Part shown: piece after piece, positions 1 through 7,398 of the stretch | Position numbering within the stretch: the stretch's first letter is position 1 | Layout: each line of letters begins with the position of its first letter | Source of the DNA: Bacteroidales bacterium | GTDB taxonomy: Bacteria > Bacteroidota > Bacteroidia > Bacteroidales > VadinHA17 | DNA: 13,932 nt | NCBI GenBank assembly: GCA_025455505.1 | Contig: JALOMK010000020.1 | Span: 1 to 13,932, forward strand | Direction of reading: 5' to 3' | Made by a program: the position numbers and the translations under genes | Notes under the pieces: model-generated | Databases searched by the model: none | What the model was told of the DNA's origin: nothing | Seen by the model: only the letters and a program-made list of their open reading frames with translations

Positions 1-766
1 TCGGCCCGGAACTCGTCCGAGTCACAATCCTCACTGAATACAGCTGCCTCTCCCTGGCCCTTGCCATGTCGCCCTTGCCGAATGCATCAATAAGTTCCAG
101 GTATACTGAAGGCATGTAGTTATAAGTGCTTCCAACTGCGGCTGTGACCCCGAGCACCAGCCCGCAAATCAGAATCTCATCGAAACCATGCATCACCTGG
201 AAGTGTCCGTTTTCGAAATCGATGCACTTGTGCATATCAAACAGATCGGAATGCGTGAACTTTACCCCTGCGAAATTCGGAATCATGTCTTCGGCAGTTT
301 TCAGCATTTCGCTTACATTAACATTCACCCCTGTTATTGAGGGTATGTGATAATAATAAAAGGGCTTCCCTGCTGTTTCGGCAGCAGGAAGTGCGAGGAA
401 TGAAAGCAGTGAATGCGGATCTGAGGGCTTAAAGAACGAGGGGGCTACCATACCAGTGGCATCGGCACCTGCCCTTGCGGCATGCCGGGCCAGTTCAATG
501 CACTGGTTTATATCATTGCCCCCGACATGGGCTATCACCCTCAGCCTTCCTCCCGAGCACCTCACCCATTCTTCAAGTATGCTCTTCCTTTCCCCTGTCG
601 AAAGCGCTGGCCATTCCCCCGTTGTTCCGCAGACAAACACGCCGGTGACTCCGTTCATCACGAGATATTCGGCATAGCCCTCTATTACTGAAAGGTTTAG
701 TCCGCCCGAGGCATCGAACGGAGTGTAGGGGGCGGCAATTAGGCCTGATATTTTTTCTGCTTTCAT
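1..766 (-). CDS. nanA: N-acetylneuraminate lyase-type aldolase (DapA/NanA superfamily), 3' end off the window
   Basis: Reading leftwards from the ATG at 766, 255 codons stay open to the window edge. About 40-55 residues are missing compared with the usual ~300. Visible motifs are GTTGE at residues 47-51 (carboxylate-binding loop), YYYHIP at 137-142 whose Tyr139 matches the catalytic tyrosine, and GVKFT at 167-171 whose Lys169 is the Schiff-base lysine. The HGFDE segment at 193-197 and the VGSTYNY stretch at 211-217 look more like N-acetylneuraminate lyase than dihydrodipicolinate synthase. The family splits N-acetylneuraminate into pyruvate and N-acetylmannosamine in the cytoplasm. No signal peptide is seen. 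A sialidase-like gene and a hexosaminidase gene nearby fit sialic acid catabolism. Other 2-keto-3-deoxy sugar acids remain possible substrates because the C-terminus is not visible. Confidence 0.82.
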   Translation of the reverse strand, partial: MKAEKISGLIAAPYTPFDASGGLNLSVIEGYAEYLVMNGVTGVFVCGTTGEWPALSTGERKSILEEWVRCSGGRLRVIAHVGGNDINQCIELARHAARAGADATGMVAPSFFKPSDPHSLLSFLALPAAETAGKPFYYYHIPSITGVNVNVSEMLKTAEDMIPNFAGVKFTHSDLFDMHKCIDFENGHFQVMHGFDEILICGLVLGVTAAVGSTYNYMPSVYLELIDAFGKGDMARARERQLYSVRIVTRTSSGP

Positions 767-883
767 CTTTTCGCTCTTGATTTATCCGTTTGCATTTTCA
801 TCAGTATAAAGTTATTAAACTCAAGGTGCACGACAAATAAAAATACAATCATATAGCTGTGAAAACGGATCGCATTGAACAGT

Positions 884-1534
884 TTACCAGCAATAAGAGA
901 CTGAAAAGTCGATATTCGTGCTGTTGTGCCCCGAGTTGGGAAAGTTTATGTCTGCATTCGAGACATGCCTCAGCCCCGGTCTTATCTCAAACAGCATCTT
1001 CCCCGCCCTGAAGGCCGCACCGGCTGCAATAATATCCGAAAACGCAAAACCTTCTGCCAGTCTTTCGGTTTCCGTATCGGAATACATGGGCCCTATACTT
1101 GCGATCATAAAGAAGCTTATGCGTTCCGACAAATTCATCCTGGCCTGGAACCCGATGTTTATTACATACTCGGTTATTGTCTTTTCCTTTGTATACTCCT
1201 CCCTTTTATCAAGGTAATCGGGTCCAAAGTCGGGCTGGACGAAATACTCATTAAGGAGCTGGTGGGTGGCCCTGTTTACCCCAGGTTCCGCCTGGACCTC
1301 AAAACTGAACATCCCCGAGCGGGCTGCCTCAAGGTTCATGACCGCCTTGATTCCACGAATATCATACGTATAATCGGCACTGTTGAAAGGAAAAGCCTGC
1401 TGGGTTCCCGTAGTATACATTATGCCAGCATGGCGGCTTTTATCGCGCTTCTGAGCTGTTAATCCAGTGCCTGCCATCAGGCCGACAAGCATCATTGCAA
1501 TTATTGTTTTTATTTTCAGCAGCAGGGCCGTCAT
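884..1534 (-). CDS. PagL-like acyloxyacyl hydrolase / lipid A 3-O-deacylase homologue (outer membrane)
   Basis: A 216-residue protein with an N-terminal signal sequence (hydrophobic residues about 4-25, likely cleaved near Ala27). The rest is alternating amphipathic beta strands ending in an aromatic residue (Trp216), as expected of a small outer-membrane barrel. Near the C-terminus the segment HVSNADINFPNSG at 190-202 matches the PagL signature, with His190 and Ser192 in the positions of the catalytic His and Ser and Asn193/Asn200 also conserved. PagL removes the 3-O-linked acyl chain of lipid A from the outer leaflet. By my spacing, the third member of the triad (Glu140 in Pseudomonas PagL) falls on Asn204, so activity is uncertain. 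The gene starts divergently from the sialidase-like gene, 64 bases away, and lies 117 bases upstream of the aldolase on the same strand. Family assignment is fairly sure; enzymatic activity is inferred. Confidence 0.7.
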   Translation of the reverse strand: MTALLLKIKTIIAMMLVGLMAGTGLTAQKRDKSRHAGIMYTTGTQQAFPFNSADYTYDIRGIKAVMNLEAARSGMFSFEVQAEPGVNRATHQLLNEYFVQPDFGPDYLDKREEYTKEKTITEYVINIGFQARMNLSERISFFMIASIGPMYSDTETERLAEGFAFSDIIAAGAAFRAGKMLFEIRPGLRHVSNADINFPNSGHNSTNIDFSVSYCW

Positions 1535-1598
1535 TTAATTCCCGCGATTAAAATAAACCTGTCCGTGGATTTGCTAAATTTAATCAAATTTTGACCTT

Positions 1599-2972
1599 AT
1601 GAATAATTTTGCAATATCATCCATTTTAGCTGGCTTGCTATTTTCCGGCGGCTGCATCCGGGAAGCCGGAAATCACGAACTTTCCTCAAGGGAGACGCCC
1701 GATACCCTGATTATGGAAAATATTTTCCCCTTCCAGGAGAAGCACTGCCACGGGTCGTCAATTGTTGAACTTCCTAACCGCGACTTGCTTGTTGTATGGT
1801 TCCAGGGAAGCGGTGAAAGAACCGCCGACGATGTAGCAATTATGGGATCGAGGCTGAACCGGAAAACAGGCACCTGGGATGCGCCCTTCATAATGGCTGA
1901 TGTTCCGGACTTTCCCGACATAAATCCTGTTGTCTTCATCGACCCGGAAAAGCGTCTCTGGCTCGTATGGTACACCGTAATTGCATACCAGTGGGAATCA
2001 TCTGTTCTCAAATACCGCATTAGCGACAATTATATGCAGGCAAGCGGTGCGCCCGAGTGGAAATGGCAGGATGTGATACATGTAAGGCCCGACAGCAGCG
2101 CGCCCGAGGGTATAGGCCGGAACGACAGTTTTGTCATGCTTCTTGAAAGAAAGTTTGCTGAATACCACAATCACCTGGCTTCTGAAGGTCAGATAGCCGC
2201 TGAGGGCGTAAGTGGAATAACTGAAGAAGCCTGGCAGAATGCTGTGAAACATTATCTTGATATAGCCCGGGGTATGAATCTTGTCAGCAACGGCAGCGAT
2301 ACGGATGGGAACGGCAACAGGGTAAGGACGCGCCTGGGCTACCCCCTGATGCGAAGGATAGGATGGCAGACAAGGAACAAAGCTATTTATATCGGCAACA
2401 GGATGCTTCTTCCGCTTTATTCCGATGGCTTCGATTTTTCACTTGTTGCCATTAGCGACAACTTTGGTGAAAGCTGGGAATTCAGTGAGCCCCTTGTGGG
2501 AGCCGGGGCCGTTCAGCCTGCCCTCGCACTCTGTGCCGACGGAAGCATAAGGGCCTACATGCGCGATAATGGCCCCCCGCCCCAGCGGCTGATGATGAGC
2601 AGTTCCACAGACAAGGGCAAGACATGGAGCCTCGTCACAGACTCGGAAATACCCAACCCTGGTACAGCAGCGGATATCTGCCTGCTGAAAAGCGGAAACT
2701 GGGCGATAGTCCACAATGATATAGAAGAAGGCCGTCACAGGCTTTCAGTGTGGTTATCAGAGGATGAGGGAAAAAGCTGGCCCCACAGGAAAGTCATTGT
2801 AAACGGAATGCCGGGCAGCGAAACCCGCGCTCACTACCCGGCAATAATACAGGATGCCGGCGGCATCATTCATATTTCGTTTACAAACCAGGTCGCAGGC
2901 AAACCAGGCGGACCGGCGGTAAAAAACATTGCCCATGCATGGCTTTCCGAAGACTTCCTGCTCGGGCTTTAG
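1599..2972 (+). CDS. BNR/Asp-box sialidase-like protein (COG4692-type predicted neuraminidase), exported
   Basis: A 457-residue beta-propeller-type protein. Three Asp-box motifs (S-x-D-x-G-x-S/T-W) are visible: SDNFGESW at 286-293, STDKGKTW at 336-343 and SEDEGKSW at 387-394. The N-terminal block HGSSIVELPN at 51-60, followed by an acidic DD at 77-78, is typical of the BNR_2 group annotated as predicted neuraminidase. The classical FRIP motif of GH33 sialidases is not seen, so cleavage of sialic acid is not proven. The N-terminus is a signal sequence ending in SGGC (Cys19); this is an imperfect lipobox, so the protein may be a lipoprotein or periplasmic. About 60 residues around 183-240, rich in charged and small residues, look like an insertion into the propeller. 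It ends 33 bases from the convergent hexosaminidase gene. The neighbouring aldolase and GH20 support a role in sialoglycan breakdown. Confidence 0.72.
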   Translation: MNNFAISSILAGLLFSGGCIREAGNHELSSRETPDTLIMENIFPFQEKHCHGSSIVELPNRDLLVVWFQGSGERTADDVAIMGSRLNRKTGTWDAPFIMADVPDFPDINPVVFIDPEKRLWLVWYTVIAYQWESSVLKYRISDNYMQASGAPEWKWQDVIHVRPDSSAPEGIGRNDSFVMLLERKFAEYHNHLASEGQIAAEGVSGITEEAWQNAVKHYLDIARGMNLVSNGSDTDGNGNRVRTRLGYPLMRRIGWQTRNKAIYIGNRMLLPLYSDGFDFSLVAISDNFGESWEFSEPLVGAGAVQPALALCADGSIRAYMRDNGPPPQRLMMSSSTDKGKTWSLVTDSEIPNPGTAADICLLKSGNWAIVHNDIEEGRHRLSVWLSEDEGKSWPHRKVIVNGMPGSETRAHYPAIIQDAGGIIHISFTNQVAGKPGGPAVKNIAHAWLSEDFLLGL

Positions 2973-3005
2973 AAGCGCCGGCTCCCGTCCTGTGAATTCA
3001 GATAC

Positions 3006-4583
3006 TTACTTAGTTGCAGGCCAGGGCACTTTCTCAGAGGCATAATAGTCAATGCCTGCTGCACTGAAACGTTCCCCATGGGCTGCCAGGCGCAGTTTAT
3101 ATTCGTCCCAGTTCCTGAGGGCCGCCGGTGTCCATCCTATCTCGGCATATCCCGGCAGACGCGGAAATACCATGAACTCAACTTCGTCGATATTTGTCAC
3201 AGTTTCTGACCACAGGGGTGCTTCAACACCCACTATGTCTTCCTGGTCAATGCCGGGAATGTAGGTTGCCGGATCCCAGATATATGCAGTGTCAACTTCG
3301 ATGTATCCTGCCCAGTGCAGGCCGAGAGGCGTGTCCTTGTGATACTGCATGTCGAGATAGGCCTTCTTCGCCGGTGACATCAGCACTTTTGCACCCTGGC
3401 CCACAGCAAGATTTGCATTTTCAACGCTTGCCCACACCTGGGCAATGGTACCTGGCTTAACAGTGGCAAGGGCAATTTCGTCCCAGGCCAGGACCTTTTT
3501 CCCGTATGCGCTGACAATGTCCTGCACGCGGTTCATGAAGTAAATATAGTCGTCCTTTTTCGTTGAATGCGACTCGTCGCCTCCTATATGCAGGTATTCA
3601 CCTGGAGTGATGGCGGCCAGTTCCCTTATAACGTCGTCAATGAACTTATAAGTAAGCTCGCTTCTGGTGTCAAGGGAGCTGAATCCCACTTCAGTGCCCG
3701 TATACAGTTCCGTTGCCTTTTTATTTTTATTGAGTTCGGCATATGAAGCAAGGGCTGCATTTGTATGGCCGGGCATGTCTATTTCAGGAATCACTGTAAT
3801 GTGCCTTGCTGCTGCATAGTTTACTATGTCAGTATACTGCTCCTGTGTGTAGTAGCCTCCTTCGCCGCCGCCCACTTCCTTGCTTCCTCCGTGCAGGGCA
3901 AGGCTGGGCCATGATTTTATCTCAATCCTCCAGCCCTGGTCGTCGGAAAGATGCAGATGCAACACGTTCATCTTATATGCTGCAAGAAAATCAACATATC
4001 TCTTAACATCTTCAACGCTGAAAAAATGACGTGACACATCGAGCATTGAGCCCCTGTAGCCATAAACAGGCCTGTCGTTTATAACTCCTGTGGCAATTTT
4101 CACAGGGCCATTGGCAGGTGAAGAGCTCTCAACAGCAGCAGGAAGCAGCTGCCTTATCGTCTGAACGGCATAGAACAGTCCCGCCGGAGTCTCCGCTTTA
4201 ACAGATACCTGTTTTTTCGAAATGTCCAGGATATATCCTTCTTTGCCTGTATCAAGACCATCCTCAACAGAAAGTACAATATTTCCTGCCGGAACCTCCC
4301 CGGAACCTTTTTTTACTTCAATGCCATATCCCGTCAGGGGCTTAAGAAGGGCTGACAGGAATGCAGCTGCTTCAGCAACTTCAGGATTGTCATCCATAAC
4401 ATAAATGCCTGTGTTCTGCTTTACAGTGAATGACTCGCCCGTTGCGCTTACCGATACCGGCCTGGGTATAAGGTTTGCCTTTGCCAGGTCAGTAGGGATT
4501 TCCTGGCTGCACGACATTAACGTCATAAGAAATACTGATGCCAGCGGCATCATGACTTTTAAAATTCTGCTTTTTCTATTCAT
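3006..4583 (-). CDS. GH20 beta-N-acetylhexosaminidase, lipoprotein
   Basis: A 525-residue family 20 glycoside hydrolase that removes terminal beta-linked GlcNAc or GalNAc by substrate-assisted catalysis. The signal peptide ends in a good lipobox, LMSC at 22-25, so it is probably lipidated at Cys25 and membrane-anchored. An alpha/beta GH20b-type domain occupies about 36-170 and the TIM barrel about 173-490. Barrel motifs are GYRGSMLDVSRHF at 175-187 (Arg177 binds the sugar), HLHLSDDQGWR at 209-219, EIDMPGH at 267-273, and HIGGDE at 332-337 with the catalytic pair Asp336-Glu337. Aromatic residues at 367 and 384 and WSE at 458-460 fit the family's active-site wall. Length and motifs look intact. 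It would act on N-glycans, mucin-type glycans or chitobiose, alongside the neighbouring sialidase-like protein. A TAnnTTTG promoter box lies 30 bases before the start. Confidence 0.95.
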   Translation of the reverse strand: MNRKSRILKVMMPLASVFLMTLMSCSQEIPTDLAKANLIPRPVSVSATGESFTVKQNTGIYVMDDNPEVAEAAAFLSALLKPLTGYGIEVKKGSGEVPAGNIVLSVEDGLDTGKEGYILDISKKQVSVKAETPAGLFYAVQTIRQLLPAAVESSSPANGPVKIATGVINDRPVYGYRGSMLDVSRHFFSVEDVKRYVDFLAAYKMNVLHLHLSDDQGWRIEIKSWPSLALHGGSKEVGGGEGGYYTQEQYTDIVNYAAARHITVIPEIDMPGHTNAALASYAELNKNKKATELYTGTEVGFSSLDTRSELTYKFIDDVIRELAAITPGEYLHIGGDESHSTKKDDYIYFMNRVQDIVSAYGKKVLAWDEIALATVKPGTIAQVWASVENANLAVGQGAKVLMSPAKKAYLDMQYHKDTPLGLHWAGYIEVDTAYIWDPATYIPGIDQEDIVGVEAPLWSETVTNIDEVEFMVFPRLPGYAEIGWTPAALRNWDEYKLRLAAHGERFSAAGIDYYASEKVPWPATK

Positions 4584-4612
4584 GCCTGTTTATTTTAATA
4601 ATGAAAGTTATG

Positions 4613-4620
4613 CAAATATA
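4613..4620 (-). promoter_or_regulatory. Bacteroidota-type -7 promoter box for the GH20 gene
   Basis: On the minus strand this reads TATATTTG, an exact match to the Bacteroidota TAnnTTTG -7 element. It lies 30 bases before the hexosaminidase ATG in an AT-rich divergent gap. I see no convincing -33 TTTG box at the usual ~20-base spacing. Confidence 0.5.
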
Positions 4621-4682
4621 TCGTTTCCGGGTTACGAACATATAGTTCCATGCGTTGTTTAACTTATTATGATCATTGCAAT

Positions 4683-4715
4683 ATGAATATCGAAATTCTT
4701 CAACAATATAAATGA
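4683..4715 (+). other. Possible 10-codon leader ORF overlapping the pdxH start
   Basis: An ATG at 4683 opens a short frame encoding MNIEILQQYK. Its TGA at 4713-4715 overlaps the pdxH ATG at 4712-4714 in an ATGA arrangement. This geometry could couple pdxH translation to a leader peptide. It has no clear ribosome binding site, and a short open frame in AT-rich DNA is easily accidental. Confidence 0.2.
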
Positions 4716-5323
4716 AACAAGTATTTTCTTTTTCAGAAGAAGAGGCCTGCGAGGATCCTTTTCTCCAGTTTGAATCATGGTACAGGCAATATATAGAATC
4801 TGGCGCCTCAAATCATAATGCCGTATTCCTTGGAACAGCGTCTGCGAAGGGACAGGTATCGGTCAGGACTGTCTTTGTGAAGGAATACGGTCGCGATGGC
4901 TTCTGCTTTTTCACAAATATAAACAGCAGGAAGGCAATGCACCTGGCTGCCAACCCGAGAGCCGCAATGTTGTTTTACTGGCCGGTGCATGCAAGGCAGG
5001 TGAGAATTGAAGGAGACGTTTCGCTGCTTCCTGAAGAGAAGGCGGCGGAGTACTTTGCAACACGTCCACGCGAAAGCCAGATAGGAGCCTGGGCAAGCAC
5101 CCAGAGTTCAGTGATACCAGACAGGAAGCATCTTGAGGGCAGGTACGACCTATTCAACCAGCTGTTTAAAGGAAAACCTGTTGAGAAACCTTCATACTGG
5201 GGCGGATACATGCTGACACCCAATTATTATGAATTCTGGCAGGAGCGTGAATACAGGCTGCATGACAGGATCACATATACCAGGAAAAAAGATGAGTGGT
5301 TAAAGGAGAGACTGGCCCCCTGA
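4712..5323 (+). CDS. pdxH: Pyridoxamine/pyridoxine 5'-phosphate oxidase
   Basis: A 203-residue FMN enzyme that oxidises pyridoxamine or pyridoxine 5'-phosphate to pyridoxal 5'-phosphate, the last step of vitamin B6 salvage and synthesis, in the cytoplasm as a dimer. Family signatures run in order: FFTNINSRKA at 66-75 and NPRAAMLFYW at 81-90 (FMN binding), QVRIEG at 96-101, RPRESQIGAWAS at 118-129, PSYWGGY at 160-166, and EFWQEREYRLHDR at 174-186 (substrate-binding Arg and His). It ends in the typical RLAP. The N-terminus is shorter than in E. coli PdxH (218 residues) and lacks the Arg-x-x-Tyr segment that closes over the substrate. No in-frame upstream ATG was noticed. It stands alone between two divergently or convergently oriented genes. 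Confidence 0.95.
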   Translation: MKQVFSFSEEEACEDPFLQFESWYRQYIESGASNHNAVFLGTASAKGQVSVRTVFVKEYGRDGFCFFTNINSRKAMHLAANPRAAMLFYWPVHARQVRIEGDVSLLPEEKAAEYFATRPRESQIGAWASTQSSVIPDRKHLEGRYDLFNQLFKGKPVEKPSYWGGYMLTPNYYEFWQEREYRLHDRITYTRKKDEWLKERLAP

Positions 5324-5324
5324 T

Positions 5325-7223
5325 TCATTTTGCCCCGGCTGAAAGTATCGCGTTGAGTTGCCTCCGGCTTTCCGCATCGTCAGGATTGAGCTCCAGGGCC
5401 CTCACGAAATCAGTGACAGCCCCCGAAATATCCTTTATCATCATGCGGGCATATCCCCGGCTGGAATAATATATATAATTGTCGCGCTCGCGGGTGATAA
5501 GATAGTCAAGGTCGCGTACTGCCTCACTGAACATTCCGGCTTCAAGATAGAGATTTGACCTGTTGTTCAGTATCTTCAGTGCGTTTTCGGGCTGGTGCCT
5601 GAGGGCAAGCGTATAATCTGCGATGGCATCTCCTGTTTTTCCCGACATTGCCCTTACAAGTGCCCTGTTGTAGTAAGCGCTTCCCTTATCAGGCCTTAGA
5701 TCCAGGGCCTTGTCAAGGCAAAGCAGGGCGCTGTCGGACCGGGCTTTCCCGGCATAAATTATTCCTGCAGACTCCCATACATCAGCCCGTGCTGTGCCAG
5801 CTTTAATTGAATGATTGAAATCAGCCAGGGCCTTGGCCTCAAACATTCTTTTTGTTCCTTCATCGGTACTCCTGCCCGACATTTTCATATAATATATCCC
5901 GCGTATGCTCCTGGCGGTTTCATCGTAAGGGAAGAATTTCAGCACCCTGGTCCAAAGTGTTTCGCTGTTGCTCCATACATCAGCCTGCCTCGATGATATC
6001 ACGGAGAGAGTAATCACGAAGACCATAGAAAGCGCATAGGATGCCATGCGCAAATTCCTGCCAAGCCTTTCAATTGCAAAAGCGGGAATAAATGCAAGGC
6101 CTGCATAGGCAAGGTAAGTGTACCGGTCAGCCATGATTGCCGCTCCCACTGATATCAGCTGAAGTACGATTATTACGGATGCTATAAAAAAACCTGTTCC
6201 GAATGTAACTTCGGGATATTTCCTGAAAGCCATGATGGCAAAAAGCAGGGTCAGGGCAAAAACAAGAACCCCGGCTCCCATTACAAAGGCAGAAAAGCCT
6301 TCGTAATGAACAAAGGCAGACGGGTAGGGATATAAGGGCGAAAGGCTGAAGGGGACAAGAAACCTGACAAGGTACATTGTGAAACCGTAACCGGCATAGT
6401 GAATCCTGTTAATAAATGAAAAACTGTTGGGGTTATTGATTTCAATCGCAAGTACACCGAAAAAGAGTGAAACAGCAAAAAACGGCAACAGGAGTAAAAT
6501 CATTTTCCTGCTGAAAATTACATTCAGAAAGCTCCTGAAATTTCCGGGGCTGTGTCGCTGATGCAACCACATATGAGTAAGTAAGATGACGAGAGGAAAG
6601 GAAACAGCCATTGATTTGGATAGGCACGACAGGATAAAGAGCAGGAGGGTAAGGGAATAAAGAAGTACTCCCTTTCTTAATTTTTTTTCATTCTCAAGGT
6701 ACAGGACCCAGGTCAGCAGTCCTGACAGGAAGAAAAAGGAATAGAGCAGGTCTTTCCGCTCAGAGATCCAGGCCACCGACTCAACATGCATAGGGTGAAC
6801 TGCAAATACGGCGCCGACGAAAAGCGGAACGAAAATAGTGCTGCCACTTATACGGCGGATAAAAACAAATACAAGCATCGTATTGAGCAGGTGCAGTATG
6901 AAATTCCATTTAATGAAGGGTGCCGGGGATATTCCTTCGGGACAGGAAGGGCAGTCGTTATTGTTCAGGCGAAGGCTTAATATTGTAAGCGGGTGATAGT
7001 TGAGAGATACCTTTTCTGTGAAAATATCCCTCAGGCTCACATTTTCAGACCGGACAAGATCATTATCAACAACGTATGTGTAATCGTCCCAGTCAACAAA
7101 GGAATTGTCAAAAACCGTCCTGTAGGTTAACAGGGTAAGGATAATAAGCCCGGCAAAGGGCAGGAGTCTCAGCAATGCTGAGCTGTACCGTGGTTTATTG
7201 TCATCAATGTTTTCCGTGTTCAT
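5325..7223 (-). CDS. TMTC-like GT-C membrane glycosyltransferase with C-terminal TPR repeats
   Basis: A 632-residue protein with about ten to twelve hydrophobic segments between residues 16 and 411, then a soluble tail (about 440-625) of TPR-type helix pairs, clearest at 482-545 and 550-620. The first luminal/periplasmic loop has DWDD at 44-47, the acidic motif expected of GT-C enzymes that use polyprenyl-phosphate sugars. Further conserved blocks are HPLT at 77-80, HPMHVESVAW at 143-152 with ERKDLL at 155-160, and MADRYTYL at 364-371. This order (GT-C core then TPRs) is that of eukaryotic TMTC O-mannosyltransferases and their bacterial relatives. Donor and acceptor are unknown. Its stop lies one base from the pdxH stop. 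A DPM1-like glycosyltransferase is encoded 175 bases upstream on the same strand. I found no TAnnTTTG box in that AT-rich gap. Confidence 0.8.
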   Translation of the reverse strand: MNTENIDDNKPRYSSALLRLLPFAGLIILTLLTYRTVFDNSFVDWDDYTYVVDNDLVRSENVSLRDIFTEKVSLNYHPLTILSLRLNNNDCPSCPEGISPAPFIKWNFILHLLNTMLVFVFIRRISGSTIFVPLFVGAVFAVHPMHVESVAWISERKDLLYSFFFLSGLLTWVLYLENEKKLRKGVLLYSLTLLLFILSCLSKSMAVSFPLVILLTHMWLHQRHSPGNFRSFLNVIFSRKMILLLLPFFAVSLFFGVLAIEINNPNSFSFINRIHYAGYGFTMYLVRFLVPFSLSPLYPYPSAFVHYEGFSAFVMGAGVLVFALTLLFAIMAFRKYPEVTFGTGFFIASVIIVLQLISVGAAIMADRYTYLAYAGLAFIPAFAIERLGRNLRMASYALSMVFVITLSVISSRQADVWSNSETLWTRVLKFFPYDETARSIRGIYYMKMSGRSTDEGTKRMFEAKALADFNHSIKAGTARADVWESAGIIYAGKARSDSALLCLDKALDLRPDKGSAYYNRALVRAMSGKTGDAIADYTLALRHQPENALKILNNRSNLYLEAGMFSEAVRDLDYLITRERDNYIYYSSRGYARMMIKDISGAVTDFVRALELNPDDAESRRQLNAILSAGAK

Positions 7224-7398
7224 TTATCAGTATTCTGTCATTTTATTGATTCGGCCACCTGTAAATACTACATTTCACATGCAATTACAATAACTCTCTT
7301 TAAATCGCTGCCATGATTGGCTGAAAGGATAAAATATCACAATTTATTACAATTAATGCTTGTACCAGTATGTGTGTAATTACTTGATATATATCCCT

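Noticed and set aside
807..814. TAACTTTA as a -7 box for the aldolase gene (minus strand)
   Set aside because: It matches seven of eight positions but lacks the final G, and no -33 element is nearby; such near matches are frequent in AT-rich gaps.
926..1462. 178-codon plus-strand open frame
   Set aside because: It is antisense to the PagL-like gene, and its product has no signal peptide or family motif.
2973..3005. Possible terminator between the convergent sialidase-like and GH20 genes
   Set aside because: Only a short GCCGGC palindrome is present, with no usable stem-loop and no T-run.
7224..7398. Promoter or terminator in the 175-base AT-rich gap before the TMTC-like gene
   Set aside because: No TAnnTTTG box on the minus strand and no stem followed by T residues was found; I see nothing I can name.
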